Part shown: positions 50,820 to 59,971 of the stretch, piece by piece
Position numbering within the stretch: position 1 is the first letter of the stretch
Layout of the letters: the number at the start of each line of letters is the position of its first letter
NCBI RefSeq assembly: GCF_900323885.1
Contig: NZ_OOHJ01000018.1
Coordinates: 2,901,001 to 2,965,000 of the forward strand
From: [Actinomadura] parvosata subsp. kistnae
Lineage (GTDB): Bacteria > Actinomycetota > Actinomycetes > Streptosporangiales > Streptosporangiaceae
Reading direction: 5' to 3'
DNA length: 64,000 nucleotides
Made by a program: the position numbers and the translations under genes
Notes under the pieces: model-generated
What the model was told of the DNA's origin: nothing
Databases searched by the model: none
The model's input: only the letters and a program-made list of their open reading frames with translations

Positions 50820-51485
50820 ATGGTCCCGAGCATCCCGGTCAGTGTCGACCTGGTCGTGCTCACCGTGCGCAACCAGGCGTTGTGCGCCCTCGTGTGGCGC
50901 CGCGACAACCCGCCGTTCCTGCGCCGCTGGTCGCTCCCGGGCGGCTTCATCCAGCTCGACGAAGACCTCCCGGCCGCCGCGCACCGCCTCCTCGCCGAAC
51001 GGGCCGGTCTCCCGGGCGCCCCCGTCCACCTGGAGCAGCTCCAGACGTACGGCTACCCCGACCGCGACCCCCGCCAGCGCGTCCTCAGCGTCGCCTACCT
51101 CGGCCTGGCCCCCGACCTCCCGGCCTCGGAAAAGGCCCACATGAGCTGGCAGCCGATCGACTCACTCACCGTCATGGCGTTCGACCACCGCCGCATCATG
51201 CTGGACGGCATCGAACGCGCAAGAGCCAAACTGGAGTACACCTCCCTGGGCGCCGCCTTCTGCCCCCCGGAGTTCACCGTCGCAGACCTCCGCAGAGTGT
51301 ACGAAATCGTCTGGGGCCGCCCGCTCGATCCTCGGAACTTCCACCGCAAGGTCACCAAGGCAGAAGGCTTCCTCCTGGAAACCGGCGGCACCACCACCCG
51401 CGACGGCGGCCGCCCCGCCAAGCTCTACCGCCGCGGCCCCGCCGAACTCCTCCACCCCCCGATGCTCCGCAGCCTCAAGGAGTAA
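50820..51485 (+). CDS. NrtR-like regulator (Nudix domain plus winged helix)
   Basis: A 221-aa protein. The N-terminal Nudix domain (VDLVVLTVRNQALCALVWRR) has a degenerate Nudix box. GGFIQLDEDLPAAAHRLLAE keeps the first Glu, but the REUXEE part reads RLLAER, so hydrolase activity is probably lost. The C-terminal winged helix (FTVADLRRVYEIVWGRPLDP) fits NrtR, a repressor of NAD-biosynthesis genes that senses ADP-ribose. No NAD gene is adjacent. I chose ATG 50820, since upstream in-frame sequence is in the repeat region. Confidence 0.85.
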   Translation: MVPSIPVSVDLVVLTVRNQALCALVWRRDNPPFLRRWSLPGGFIQLDEDLPAAAHRLLAERAGLPGAPVHLEQLQTYGYPDRDPRQRVLSVAYLGLAPDLPASEKAHMSWQPIDSLTVMAFDHRRIMLDGIERARAKLEYTSLGAAFCPPEFTVADLRRVYEIVWGRPLDPRNFHRKVTKAEGFLLETGGTTTRDGGRPAKLYRRGPAELLHPPMLRSLKE

Positions 51486-52032
51486 CGACCGGACACCAGC
51501 TCCCCTCCCACCCACCCGCCCTCAAAGGACCTCGCTCCCGCTCGGACTCCCTCCCCTGCGGGCGCTTCGCGCACAATCGCCTTCGCTCCGCTCAGCCGCC
51601 CTTCCTGCAGAGCTGTCGCCCCAAGTTCACCGGACAGGCAGGCGCAAGGACGGCCCGAGTCGAGGCACCCATCCCGACTCGTCAGTTGGCATGAGAACTG
51701 GCTGCGTGCCCTTGACCATGGCCATCAGGCGAGTCATGCCATTCGATCAAGCCAAGGAGCAGGTGAGCCGCGATGCGTAGAAACGGCACGGGGCCATGGG
51801 CGGGACGTCCTTTGCTGCTGAGGTCGTCGGGGTTCGCGGCCGTGCCGGATCAACTACAACGATTCTTTCACCGGCCCCGGCCGCGAACGGGCCCACCCCT
51901 TGGGACGGTCGCAGGCGTTCCCAACGGCACAAGCTGAGGGGGCCCGTGTGCCGGCCGAGCGCCGGAAGATGAGGCGGTTCGATGCCCCTCCTCCATGGGA
52001 GGTCGCAGGTGCTCAGGTGCGCCCGCGCATCG
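51486..52032. other. Gene-free stretch of about 550 bp
   Basis: No gene is supported. It holds only weak hairpins, such as CGAGTCG/CGACTCG at 51656-51662 and 51675-51681. It lies between a plus-strand gene end and a minus-strand gene end, so it may serve for termination of both. Confidence 0.4.
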
Positions 52033-53331
52033 TCAGCCCGCTGCTTGGCCGTCGCAGAACACCGTCTTGATCAGTGTGTCGAGGGCCTGCGGGAACTTCG
52101 CGGCCGGGGACCTCGTGGCGTCGTCCACGTAATTGAGGGAGGCGGTGAGGGTCTTGCGGCCGTCGGGGGAGCTGTACATCAGCGCCCCGTAAGCGTGCGG
52201 CGGGCTGCCGTTGTGCTGGTAGACGGTGCCGCAGCCGGGGCCGAGGTCCTGGACGAACAGGCCGAAGCCGTAGCTCTGCTTCGGGTGCGGGGTGCGCATC
52301 TGAGCGAGCAGCGGGGCGGGCAGGAGCCGGCCGCTGTTGAGGGCGGAGAAGAACGTCTGGAGGTCCTTGGTCGTGGAGATCATGTCGCCGGCGCCGGCCA
52401 GCAGGGACATGTTCTGGCGGGAGACGTCCACCACCTTCCACTTGCCGGTCGCGTCCTGGTAGCGGTAGTAGCCGTGGGCGTGCGGGCCCGGGAGTTGTGT
52501 GCGGTTGCCCGGCACCACCGTGTTCTTCAGGCCGAGGGGGCGTAGGACGCGGCGATGCAGCTCGTCGGCGAAGGGGCGGCCGGTCACCTGCTCGATCACC
52601 AGGCGGGCCAGCGTGTAGTTGGTGTTGGTGTAGTTCTGGTCCGTGCCGGGCTCGAAGCGGGGCGGCTTGGACAGCGCCACCCGTACCAGCTCTTCGGGCT
52701 GGTAGGCGTGGAAGCGGTTGGCCAGCCAGTCGTCGCCCGTGGCGGGGATGCCCAGGACCCACGCGCCGTCGGGGTCGAAGTCGCCGGTGTAGTTGAACAG
52801 GCCGCTGGTGTGTTGCAGGAGCATCCGTACGGTGATCCGCTCGTCCAGGCCGAACTCGGGCAAATGGGTGGCGACTGGATCGTCCAGCCCCAGCTTGCCC
52901 TCGGACACCAGTTGCAGCATCACCGTCGCGGTGAAGGTCTTGGTGACGCTGCCGACCCAGAACCGGCCGTTCGCCGGTGGCTTGGCCGGCTGGCCCAGCT
53001 CGCTCGATCCGGCGGTGCCTACCCATTCGCCGTTCTCGTACCGTACGCGGGCCTGGATCCCGAGGAAACCGGCGTCGACGAATGCCTGGATGGCCTGCTG
53101 AAGCTCCGGGCGGTTCTGTTCGGAGGTGGCGGCGGCTGCTGCAGCATTCTGCGACACCGGGGTGTTGCCGTCTGCGGTCGTGCGGCTGCCGGCGGATGTG
53201 CGGCTGTCGACTGGGGTGGTGGCGGCCATTGCGGGGGTGGCGGCGCCGGCCAGGAGCGCGGCTGCCAGTGCCGCGACTCCCGCTCGCCGCAAGGTCCTCG
53301 TGGGGCGGGCCCCCGTGACCCGGGTGCGCAC
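52033..53331 (-). CDS. Secreted serine beta-lactamase-fold hydrolase (D-Ala-D-Ala carboxypeptidase-like)
   Basis: A 432-aa exported class C-like serine hydrolase. The signal peptide ends near TPAMAA. The catalytic SxxK is in WVGSVTKTF, the YxN motif is in NYTNTNYTLA, and the third motif is HNGSPPH in place of the usual K/H-T/S-G. Such enzymes act as D,D-carboxypeptidases or esterases outside the cell. GTG 53331 gives a proper signal sequence; ATG 53403 in frame would add 24 residues. It has its own promoter. Confidence 0.85.
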   Translation of the reverse strand: MRTRVTGARPTRTLRRAGVAALAAALLAGAATPAMAATTPVDSRTSAGSRTTADGNTPVSQNAAAAAATSEQNRPELQQAIQAFVDAGFLGIQARVRYENGEWVGTAGSSELGQPAKPPANGRFWVGSVTKTFTATVMLQLVSEGKLGLDDPVATHLPEFGLDERITVRMLLQHTSGLFNYTGDFDPDGAWVLGIPATGDDWLANRFHAYQPEELVRVALSKPPRFEPGTDQNYTNTNYTLARLVIEQVTGRPFADELHRRVLRPLGLKNTVVPGNRTQLPGPHAHGYYRYQDATGKWKVVDVSRQNMSLLAGAGDMISTTKDLQTFFSALNSGRLLPAPLLAQMRTPHPKQSYGFGLFVQDLGPGCGTVYQHNGSPPHAYGALMYSSPDGRKTLTASLNYVDDATRSPAAKFPQALDTLIKTVFCDGQAAG

Positions 53332-53548
53332 GTCGTTGCTCTCGTTACTCGTCCTCTGCGGCCCACCGGCCGTGATCGCTGCACCGTTCATGGCGCTTAC
53401 CATCGCGGGCTGCTCTGATACGGGGCCGTCGCAGGGCTGACACGACCGCTGACACGCTCCCGACCGCTGATCAGGACCCCATCGCCGCCCCCGCCGCCTC
53501 GGGCGGGCCTGCGACCTCGTCCCCCGGCCCCTGGCCACTCCCATGAGT

Positions 53549-53580
53549 AAGGCCCTCCGCTCGTTCGAGCGAAGGGCCTC
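53549..53580 (-). terminator. Hairpin downstream of the small secreted protein gene
   Basis: The arms at 53549-53563 and 53564-53580 pair almost fully around AAGGCCCT...AGGGCCT. It lies 20 bp past the stop of the minus-strand gene at 53601 and upstream of the hydrolase. Confidence 0.55.
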
Positions 53581-53600
53581 ATGGGGCCTCACATGCGGGG

Positions 53601-53942
53601 CTACTGCGTCGAGCCGAGCCGGACGGCGAACGCCTGTACGCCGGTGGGTGCGTCCCAGGTGGCTCCGACGCCGACCAGGGCCCAGCCGCCGGAGCAGTCA
53701 GGGGTGCCGTACAGGAACGCGGTGTCGGTGGTGTCGTTGGAGAAGCGGATCGCGCCGCCGCTCAGCTCCAGGCAGGTGTCGCTGGGCGGCTCCACCACCT
53801 GGAACGGCTGCCCGGCTGGGGTGATCCAGGTGTAGGTGCCGGAGGCTGCCTGTGCGGCCGGTGCGGCGAGGAGGATGGTGGCGAGCGGGGCGGTGAGCGC
53901 CACCGCCACCCTTCCCCATGCGTACTGCGTGTATCGGCTCAT
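53601..53942 (-). CDS. Small secreted hypothetical protein
   Basis: A 113-aa protein with a signal peptide (about residues 1-31, ending APAAQA). The mature domain holds two cysteines (SDTCLELSGG and GTPDCSGGWA), probably disulfide-bonded. It resembles small secreted actinobacterial beta-rich proteins, but I cannot name a family. ATG 53942 directly precedes the signal; an upstream in-frame start at 53978 is less likely. Confidence 0.7.
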   Translation of the reverse strand: MSRYTQYAWGRVAVALTAPLATILLAAPAAQAASGTYTWITPAGQPFQVVEPPSDTCLELSGGAIRFSNDTTDTAFLYGTPDCSGGWALVGVGATWDAPTGVQAFAVRLGSTQ

Positions 53943-54051
53943 AAACTGAAAGTAAGCGGACGGTCGCGTGGGCACCATATGTCATGCGATCTCGGCACGG
54001 CACGTATTTGCAGGTCGGCGCCGTTGCTCAGGTTCAGGGCCCGAAGCGGCG

Positions 54052-54126
54052 CCGGTGACGAACGCGCGCGCCGGTGACGAACACGCGTCGGCGATGAACT
54101 CGACGCGCCGGCGATGAACGCGCGCA
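54052..54126 (-). repeat. 18-19-bp tandem repeat, four units, 3' of the SDR gene
   Basis: The units start at 54052, 54071, 54089 and 54108; each is a variant of CCGGTGACGAACGCGCGCG. The array begins 20 bp beyond the SDR stop (54147) and has no spacers. Confidence 0.85.
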
Positions 54127-54146
54127 TGGCGATTCTCGCCGCACCG

Positions 54147-54890
54147 TCAGAGCTGGGAGCCGCCGCCGTCCACGGTGAGCTCGGCGCCCGTCGTGTACGT
54201 GGCCTCGAACGCGAGGAACACCACCGCCCTGGCGACCTCCTCGGGCGTGCCCATGCGGAGCATCGGGTTGTCGGCGGCCATCTGCGCCTTCATCTGCTCG
54301 GCCGCCTCCTTGGGCATCGACTTCTCCAGGATGCCGGAGTCGATCGGGCCGGGGCTGACCGCGTTGACGCGGATCCTGCGGGGCAGCAGCTCGCGGGCGA
54401 GGCCGCGGGTCATGGAGCGCAGTGCCGCCTTGCTCGCCGCGTACGCGCTGAGCATCGGCAGGCCGAGCACGTTCGCGACGGAGGTGGTGAGGACGACGCC
54501 GCTGCCCTCGGCGAGCAGCGGAGCGAGCTTCTGCACGGTGAAGTACGGCCCCTTCGCGTTGATGGCCATCAACTGGTCGAACAGCTCCTCGCTCGTCGAC
54601 TCGAACGGCGCGAACCCGTTCACGCCCGCGTTGGCGAACAGGGCGTCGATGCTGCCGAACTCGGCCTTGACCCGGTCGGCCAGCGCGTCGATGTCGGGTG
54701 CGGACGACGCGTCGCTGCGTACCGCGATGGCGTCGCCGCCGAGCTGCTCGCGGGCGGCGTCCAGGGTGTCCTGGTTCCGTCCGGTGATCAGCACGCGTGC
54801 TCCGCCGGCCGCCAGCAGCCGCGCGGTGGCCAGGCCGAAGCCGCTGCTGCCGCCCGTGATGACGACCTTCTTGCCTTCGTACTCGCCCAT
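54147..54890 (-). CDS. SDR-family oxidoreductase
   Basis: A 247-aa classical short-chain dehydrogenase. The cofactor motif is TGGSSGFGLATARLL, then NAGVNGF. The catalytic Ser lies in LTTSVANVLG, with Tyr/Lys in SAYAASKAAL, and the ending is TGAELTVDGGGSQL. The substrate is unknown. The ATG at 54890 fits the family start; the frame is open further upstream but overlaps the LysR gene. It is divergent from a LysR regulator, which probably controls it. Confidence 0.93.
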   Translation of the reverse strand: MGEYEGKKVVITGGSSGFGLATARLLAAGGARVLITGRNQDTLDAAREQLGGDAIAVRSDASSAPDIDALADRVKAEFGSIDALFANAGVNGFAPFESTSEELFDQLMAINAKGPYFTVQKLAPLLAEGSGVVLTTSVANVLGLPMLSAYAASKAALRSMTRGLARELLPRRIRVNAVSPGPIDSGILEKSMPKEAAEQMKAQMAADNPMLRMGTPEEVARAVVFLAFEATYTTGAELTVDGGGSQL

Positions 54891-55017
54891 ATCCGGGCAC
54901 CCCCAAATGTCGCTGGTCGAGTCCCGTCCTGGTGGAGTGGCGGGACGAGATCGAGTGAACACCCGCTCTGACCTGGGCGTCCAAGACCTGGTTCGCACCT
55001 CGACATGCGGAATCCGT

Positions 55018-56037
55018 ATGACGGAATACAGTGAGGAAGTGTCCGAAATCGCCGCATCGTCACCGCCGGTCGGCGCCGGAACCGACCCCGGAGCCGGCCC
55101 AGGCCCAGGCCCAGGGGCAAGCACAGAGGCCGAGCCGGAGGTGCATTTCGATCTCGACCTGCGGCTCGTGCGGTACTTCACGGTCGTCGCCGAGCATCTC
55201 AACTTCGCCAGGGCCGCCGCCGCGCTCCATCTCGCCCAGCCGTCGCTGAGCCGCCAGATCCAGCGCCTGGAGGAGATGCTGGGCGTGCGCCTGCTCGAAC
55301 GCACCACCCAGGGCAGCCGCCTGACCGCGGCGGGGGCGGCGTTCCTGCCGCAGGCGCAGGCGTTGCTGCACGCCGCCCGCCGGGCGGCGCTGAGCGCGCG
55401 GGCCGCCGCGCCGCCGCGCACGATCACCGTCGGCTACCTCGAAGACCTGGTCATCACCCCCGCCGTGCGCGACCTGCGCCGCCGACACCCGGACGCCCAC
55501 GTCCGCACCCGTCACCTCGACTGGGACGAGGCCCGCGCCCTGCCCGACGGCCAGGTGGACGTGCTCGTCGCCCGCACCCCGCTGCCGATTCCGGGTGATG
55601 GCCTGACCGAGACCGTCCTCTACGACGAGCCCCGCGTCCTGCTCGTGCCCGCCGGTCACCGCCTGGCCGGCGAGGAGTCGCTGACCCGCGACGACTTCGC
55701 GGGCGAGCCCCTGGTGGCCTGCGCGGGCGTGGCCCCGATGTGGGCGCGGTTCTGGCGGCTGGAGCCGCGCCCGGACGGCCAGCCGGCGCCGCTCGCCCTG
55801 GTCGTCGACACGTTCGAGGACAAGCTGGAGCTGGTCGCCGAGGGCCGGGCCCTCGCGGTCGTCCCGGCCGGCGACCGGCGCGTCACGCTGCGGGACGACC
55901 TCGCCACCGTCCCCGTCGAGGGCATCGAGCCCTGCCGGGTGGTCGTGGTGCACCGCACGGGCGACCGCGACCCGCTCGTCGCCGACTTCGTGACGTCCGC
56001 CAGGACGTTCCTCACCTCGCCGTGGACGGCCGGCTGA
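55018..56037 (+). CDS. LysR-family transcriptional regulator
   Basis: A 339-aa regulator with an unusual 35-residue Gly/Pro-rich leader. The winged helix follows (LNFARAAAALHLAQPSLSRQ), then QRLEEMLGVRLLER. The ligand-binding domain is of the LysR type (TVGYLEDLVITPAV). The start is ATG 55018, since the frame upstream is antisense to the SDR. LysR proteins usually activate the divergent neighbour; here that is the SDR gene, across 127 bp. Confidence 0.92.
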   Translation: MTEYSEEVSEIAASSPPVGAGTDPGAGPGPGPGASTEAEPEVHFDLDLRLVRYFTVVAEHLNFARAAAALHLAQPSLSRQIQRLEEMLGVRLLERTTQGSRLTAAGAAFLPQAQALLHAARRAALSARAAAPPRTITVGYLEDLVITPAVRDLRRRHPDAHVRTRHLDWDEARALPDGQVDVLVARTPLPIPGDGLTETVLYDEPRVLLVPAGHRLAGEESLTRDDFAGEPLVACAGVAPMWARFWRLEPRPDGQPAPLALVVDTFEDKLELVAEGRALAVVPAGDRRVTLRDDLATVPVEGIEPCRVVVVHRTGDRDPLVADFVTSARTFLTSPWTAG

Positions 56038-56155
56038 GGCAGGGGCTTCCCGGCCCGGCGCCAGGTGTCACGCTTGGCCGGTGACCTCACGGTGCGATCA
56101 GTGGGCGGGGCCAGCTAGGTGACGAATGGTGATGAATCGGTGACGATGGCAGCTT

Positions 56156-57811
56156 GTGCCCTCTAAGATCTGTTGGGCCCGTACCCCTGGCGACAAGGAG
56201 ACGACGGTTGATCGCGACGGCGGCAGCGGCGCGGTGACATCCCTCGCGGGCCGGTACCGGCTGCTCGCGCAGCTCGGGCAGGGCGGCATGGGCACGGTCT
56301 GGCGGGCGATGGACGAGCTGCTCCGCCAGGAGGTGGCGATCAAGGAGGTCCGCCTCCCGCCGAACCTCGACGAGAGCGCCCGCTCCGAGCTGGTCGACCG
56401 CACGCTGCGCGAGGCGCGGGCCGCGGCGGCGCTGCGCGACCACCCGTCCATCGTGACCGTGCACGACGTGGTGCTCGACGACGGCCGCCCCTGGATCGTC
56501 ATGGAGCTCGTCCGCGGCCGCTCCCTGGATCGGGTGGTACGCGACGACGGCCCCCTCCCGCCGGCCCGGGTCGCCGGGATCGGCCTGCGGATGATCGAGG
56601 CGCTGTCGGCGGCGCACGCGTCCGGCATCCTGCACCGCGACGTCAAGCCCGCGAACGTCATGCTCACCGACGACGGCCGGGTGCTGCTGACCGACTTCGG
56701 CATCGCGACCATCGCCGGTGACGTCGCGCTCACCCAGACCGGGCTACTGTCCGGCTCGCCCGGCTACATCGCCCCCGAACGGCTGCGCGGCGAGCCGGAC
56801 GGCCCGCCTGCCGACCTGTGGTCGCTCGGCGCCACGCTCTACCTGGCGGTGGAGGGCGCCCCGCCGTTCTCCCGGCACAACGAGGCGGCGGTGCTGGCGG
56901 CCGTGCTGATGCAGGAGCCCGCCCCGTTCCGGCTGGCGGGGCCGCTCGGCCCGGCACTGGCCGCCATCCTGGAGAAGGACCCGGCCCGCCGCTGCTCCCC
57001 TGAGCAGGCGACCGCCTGGCTGACCCCCATCGCCCAAGGAACCCAAGGTGCTCAAGGCCTCCAAAGCGCCCAAAGCATCCAAAGCACCCATCCGCCTGGC
57101 GTATCCGCCGCCCATCCGCCTGTCGGGCCGCAGCCGCTCACGCAGGACAGCGGCCCGCGCCGCCGTCGCCGCACCAAGGCCGTCGTGGGCGCCGCGCTCG
57201 CGCTGGTCCTGCTCGTGACCGCGAGCGTGGTCGTCATCCCGCAGCTCTTCCCGAACGTCATCCGCCTCATCGGCTACGCCCTGTCGCCCCCCAGCACCAC
57301 GTTCCCGACCTTCAAGCCGCGCCCGACGGCGTCGGCCACCCCGTCCACGCCGCTCATCGGCGAGTTCGAGGCGTGCGAGCTGCTGACGACCACGCAGGTC
57401 CGCTCCCTGTTCGGGCACACCGTGAAGCGCCAGTGGCTGACGGACGCGTCGTGCTCCTGGCGCGGCGGCACGTTCCAGGTGCTGACCGTGATGGCGTACC
57501 GCGCGCCCAGCACGTCGGTGGCGGGCACGATGCACGAGCAGACCGTGAAGTACATGCGGGACGAGCCGAAACGCAACCCGGGCACCAAGTTCCGCGAGCG
57601 CCCCGACATCGGCGAGGACGCGTACAGCCACACGGGCCGGCTCTTGGAGGGCCTGCCGTCCTACATGACGAAGGTCGCGTTCACGGTCTCGAACGTCTCC
57701 GTGACCGTCAGCCTGCAACGCGGCCGGCCGGGCGACGCGGGCTCGCAGAAGGTCGCCAAGCTGGTCGCGGACGCACTTCGGAAGCGGGTGCAGCGCGCGG
57801 GCACGGGTTGA
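56156..57811 (+). CDS. Transmembrane Ser/Thr protein kinase
   Basis: A protein of 551 aa with a PknB-like kinase domain: GQGGMGTVWRAMD (P-loop), VAIKEVRL (Lys), HRDVKPANVML (catalytic loop), DFG and SPGYIAPERL. A Gln/Ser-rich repeated linker (about residues 297-320) leads to one helix (about 345-367). The outer domain of 180 residues has the DUF3558-like words CELLTTTQVRSLFG and SCSWRGG, a possible ligand sensor. The start is uncertain: GTG 56156 gives the longest form, and GTG 56234 sits just before the kinase domain. It is 21 bp ahead of the aminotransferase gene. Confidence 0.9.
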   Translation: MPSKICWARTPGDKETTVDRDGGSGAVTSLAGRYRLLAQLGQGGMGTVWRAMDELLRQEVAIKEVRLPPNLDESARSELVDRTLREARAAAALRDHPSIVTVHDVVLDDGRPWIVMELVRGRSLDRVVRDDGPLPPARVAGIGLRMIEALSAAHASGILHRDVKPANVMLTDDGRVLLTDFGIATIAGDVALTQTGLLSGSPGYIAPERLRGEPDGPPADLWSLGATLYLAVEGAPPFSRHNEAAVLAAVLMQEPAPFRLAGPLGPALAAILEKDPARRCSPEQATAWLTPIAQGTQGAQGLQSAQSIQSTHPPGVSAAHPPVGPQPLTQDSGPRRRRRTKAVVGAALALVLLVTASVVVIPQLFPNVIRLIGYALSPPSTTFPTFKPRPTASATPSTPLIGEFEACELLTTTQVRSLFGHTVKRQWLTDASCSWRGGTFQVLTVMAYRAPSTSVAGTMHEQTVKYMRDEPKRNPGTKFRERPDIGEDAYSHTGRLLEGLPSYMTKVAFTVSNVSVTVSLQRGRPGDAGSQKVAKLVADALRKRVQRAGTG

Positions 57812-57832
57812 TGCCTCATCTAAAGTGATGCC

Positions 57833-58903
57833 ATGCCTCGTTTCCGCCGCATCCTGGACACCATGGCCGCCTACAAGCCGGGCAAGGCGGTCGCCGCGCC
57901 CGACGGGCGCTCGTACAAGCTGTCTTCCAACGAATCCCCGTACGACCCGCTGCCCTCCGTGGTCGAGGCCATCGCCGAGGGGGCGCGGCAGGTCAACCGC
58001 TACCCCGACCCCGCCTCCGTCAAGCTGACCGAGGCCATCGCGGAGCGCTTCGACGTGCCGGCCGAGCACGTCGCGCTCGGCGCCGGGTCCGTGACGGTCG
58101 CGCAGCAGCTGTTCGAGACGGTGGGGGAGCCGGGCGCCGAGGTCGTGTACGCGTGGCGGTCGTTCGAGGCGTACCCGCTGCTCGCGGACCTGGCCGGGGT
58201 CACGTCCGTCACGGTGCCGCTGGCGGGCGAGGACCACGACCTGAACGCCATGGCCGAGGCGATCACCGACCGGACCCGCATGGTGTTCGTGTGCAACCCG
58301 AACAACCCGACGGGCACCGCCATCCGCCGGGCCGAGCTGGAGGCGTTCCTCGCCCGGGTGCCCGAGGACGTGCTGGTGGTGCTGGACGAGGCGTACCGCG
58401 AGTACGTGCGTGACGAGGACGTCCCCGACGGCCTCACCCTCTACCGCGACCGGCCGAACGTCGCCGTCCTGCGCACCTTCTCCAAGGCGTACGGGCTGGC
58501 GGGCCTGCGGGTCGGCTACCTGATCGCGCCCGAGCCGGTGGCGACGGCGGTACGCAAGACGATCATCCCGTTCGCGGTGAACCATCTCGCGCAGGTCGCC
58601 GCCGTCGCCTCGCTGCGTGCCGAGGACGAGCTGCTGGACCGGGTCGAGCGGGTGGTCAAGGAGCGCACGCGGGTGCGTGAGGCGCTCATCGCGCAGGGCT
58701 GGACGGTCCCGCCCACGGAGGCGAACTTCGTCTGGCTGCGCCTCGGCGCGCACACCCCCGCCTTCGCCGCGGCCTGCGCCGAGCAGGGGGTGGCGGTGCG
58801 GCCGTTCGGGGAGGAGGGCGTGCGCGTGTCGATCGGCTCGCCGGAGGCCAACGACGCCTTCCTCGCCGTGACCGGCGAGCTGGTCGGGAAGATGAACGGT
58901 TAA
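57833..58903 (+). CDS. HisC-type (histidinol-phosphate/aromatic) aminotransferase
   Basis: A 356-aa class I/II PLP aminotransferase. Signatures are SSNESPYDP, VCNPNNPTGT, LDEAYREYV and the PLP-Lys region TFSKAYGLAGLRVGY. Family members convert histidinol phosphate or aromatic 2-oxo acids. No his genes are nearby, so an aromatic aminotransferase (Pat-like) role is equally possible. It ends directly at a tandem repeat array. Confidence 0.9.
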   Translation: MPRFRRILDTMAAYKPGKAVAAPDGRSYKLSSNESPYDPLPSVVEAIAEGARQVNRYPDPASVKLTEAIAERFDVPAEHVALGAGSVTVAQQLFETVGEPGAEVVYAWRSFEAYPLLADLAGVTSVTVPLAGEDHDLNAMAEAITDRTRMVFVCNPNNPTGTAIRRAELEAFLARVPEDVLVVLDEAYREYVRDEDVPDGLTLYRDRPNVAVLRTFSKAYGLAGLRVGYLIAPEPVATAVRKTIIPFAVNHLAQVAAVASLRAEDELLDRVERVVKERTRVREALIAQGWTVPPTEANFVWLRLGAHTPAFAAACAEQGVAVRPFGEEGVRVSIGSPEANDAFLAVTGELVGKMNG

Positions 58904-59020
58904 GGCCGTTCTGACGAAACAGCGCCGTTCAGACGAAAGAGCGGCTGTTCGGACGAAACAGCGGCCGTTCGGACGAAACAGCGCCGTTCGGACGAAAGGG
59001 CGGCCGTTCAGGCGAAGTAG
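58904..59020. repeat. 19-20-bp tandem repeat, six units, between two convergent genes
   Basis: Units have a TTC core at 58909, 58928, 58948, 58968, 58987 and 59007, and consensus GCCGTTCGGACGAAACAGCG. The array begins right after the aminotransferase TAA. Its last unit contains the last codons and TGA of the opposing gene. Confidence 0.9.
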
Positions 59021-59919
59021 TGGCCGAGGTCGAGGTCGGCGAGCAGGCCCGGGTGGGCCGGCTGCCAGCCGAGCAGCCGCCGGGTGTGCTCGCTGCGGGC
59101 CGGGTTGTCGAGCGGGACGACGGCCGCGAGGAACCCGAAGTGGGCCTCCGCCTGGTCCTGCGGGATGGCGGCGACGGGCACGTCCAGGTGCCGGCCGATG
59201 GCCTCGGCGATGTGCCGCAGCGGCACGCCCTCGTCGGCCACGGCGTGCAGCCGTGAGCCGGCGGGCGCCCGCTCCAGGGCGAGGCGGTAGACGCGGGCGG
59301 CGTCGAGGGTGTGGACGGCGGGCCAGCGGTTGGCGCCGTCGCCGAGATAGCCGGACACGCCCTTGTTCCGCGCGGTGGCGATGAGCATCGGGACGAACCC
59401 GGCGCGGTCGAGCTCGCTGTGCACGGTCGGGGGGAGCCGCACGACCGAGGACCGGATGGCGCTCTCGGCCAGCTCGGCGACCAGCTTCTCGGCGCCGATG
59501 CGGGCGGCCAGGCCGGGGCCGGGGGTCAGCACGACGTCCTCGGTGGCGGGGCCCGCCGAGGCGTGGGCCAGCAGGGCCGTCCCGGAGGTGCCGACGAAGG
59601 GCTTGCCGGTGCCGGCGAGCGCCTCGCGGAAGGCCCGCAGGGCCGCCAGGTCGGCCTCCACGGCGGTGGCGATGTCTCCCGCCATCATCGCGTCGTGCTT
59701 GAAGGCGAGGTGGATGACGCCGTCGGCGTCGGCGGCGGCCTCGCGCAGGCCGTCGAGGTCGTCGAGGTCGCCGGGGCGGGCCTCGGCGCCGAGCGCCTTC
59801 AGCGCGGCGGCGGAGTCGTCGGTACGCGCCAGGCCGACGACCTGGTGACCGGCGGAGAGCAGCTCGGGAACGACGGCGGAGCCGATGTGGCCCGTCGCTC
59901 CGGTGACGAAGACACGCAT
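59008..59919 (-). CDS. NAD(P)-binding epimerase/dehydratase-like SDR
   Basis: A 303-aa extended SDR. The Rossmann start is MRVFVTGATGHIGSAVVPEL, the mid-part has VIHLAFKHD and AEKLVAEL, and the C-terminal part has RSEHTRRLLGWQP. It lacks a clear YxxxK, as do many NmrA/YwnB-like members that may sense rather than convert. The start is ATG 59919 after CAGGAGG. It is divergent from a TetR gene with two operator-like palindromes, so it is probably TetR-controlled. Confidence 0.9.
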   Translation of the reverse strand: MRVFVTGATGHIGSAVVPELLSAGHQVVGLARTDDSAAALKALGAEARPGDLDDLDGLREAAADADGVIHLAFKHDAMMAGDIATAVEADLAALRAFREALAGTGKPFVGTSGTALLAHASAGPATEDVVLTPGPGLAARIGAEKLVAELAESAIRSSVVRLPPTVHSELDRAGFVPMLIATARNKGVSGYLGDGANRWPAVHTLDAARVYRLALERAPAGSRLHAVADEGVPLRHIAEAIGRHLDVPVAAIPQDQAEAHFGFLAAVVPLDNPARSEHTRRLLGWQPAHPGLLADLDLGHYFA

Positions 59920-59941
59920 GAAGAAGCCTCCTGGGCCCTCA

Positions 59942-59964
59942 GTGACAGGACTTGGTCTCATCAC
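59942..59964. promoter_or_regulatory. Imperfect TetR operator-like site
   Basis: GTGACAGGAC-TTG-GTCTCATCAC is an inverted repeat (7 of 10 paired). It shares the GAC-GTCTCATC core with the better site at 59972. Confidence 0.45.
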
Positions 59965-59971
59965 TGTAACA

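Noticed and set aside
54175..55017. Plus-strand extension of the LysR gene
   Set aside because: It is antisense to the SDR gene; the LysR domain and a suitable ATG begin at 55018.
58904..59020. Possible CRISPR array
   Set aside because: Units of 19-20 bp follow each other directly with no unique spacers.
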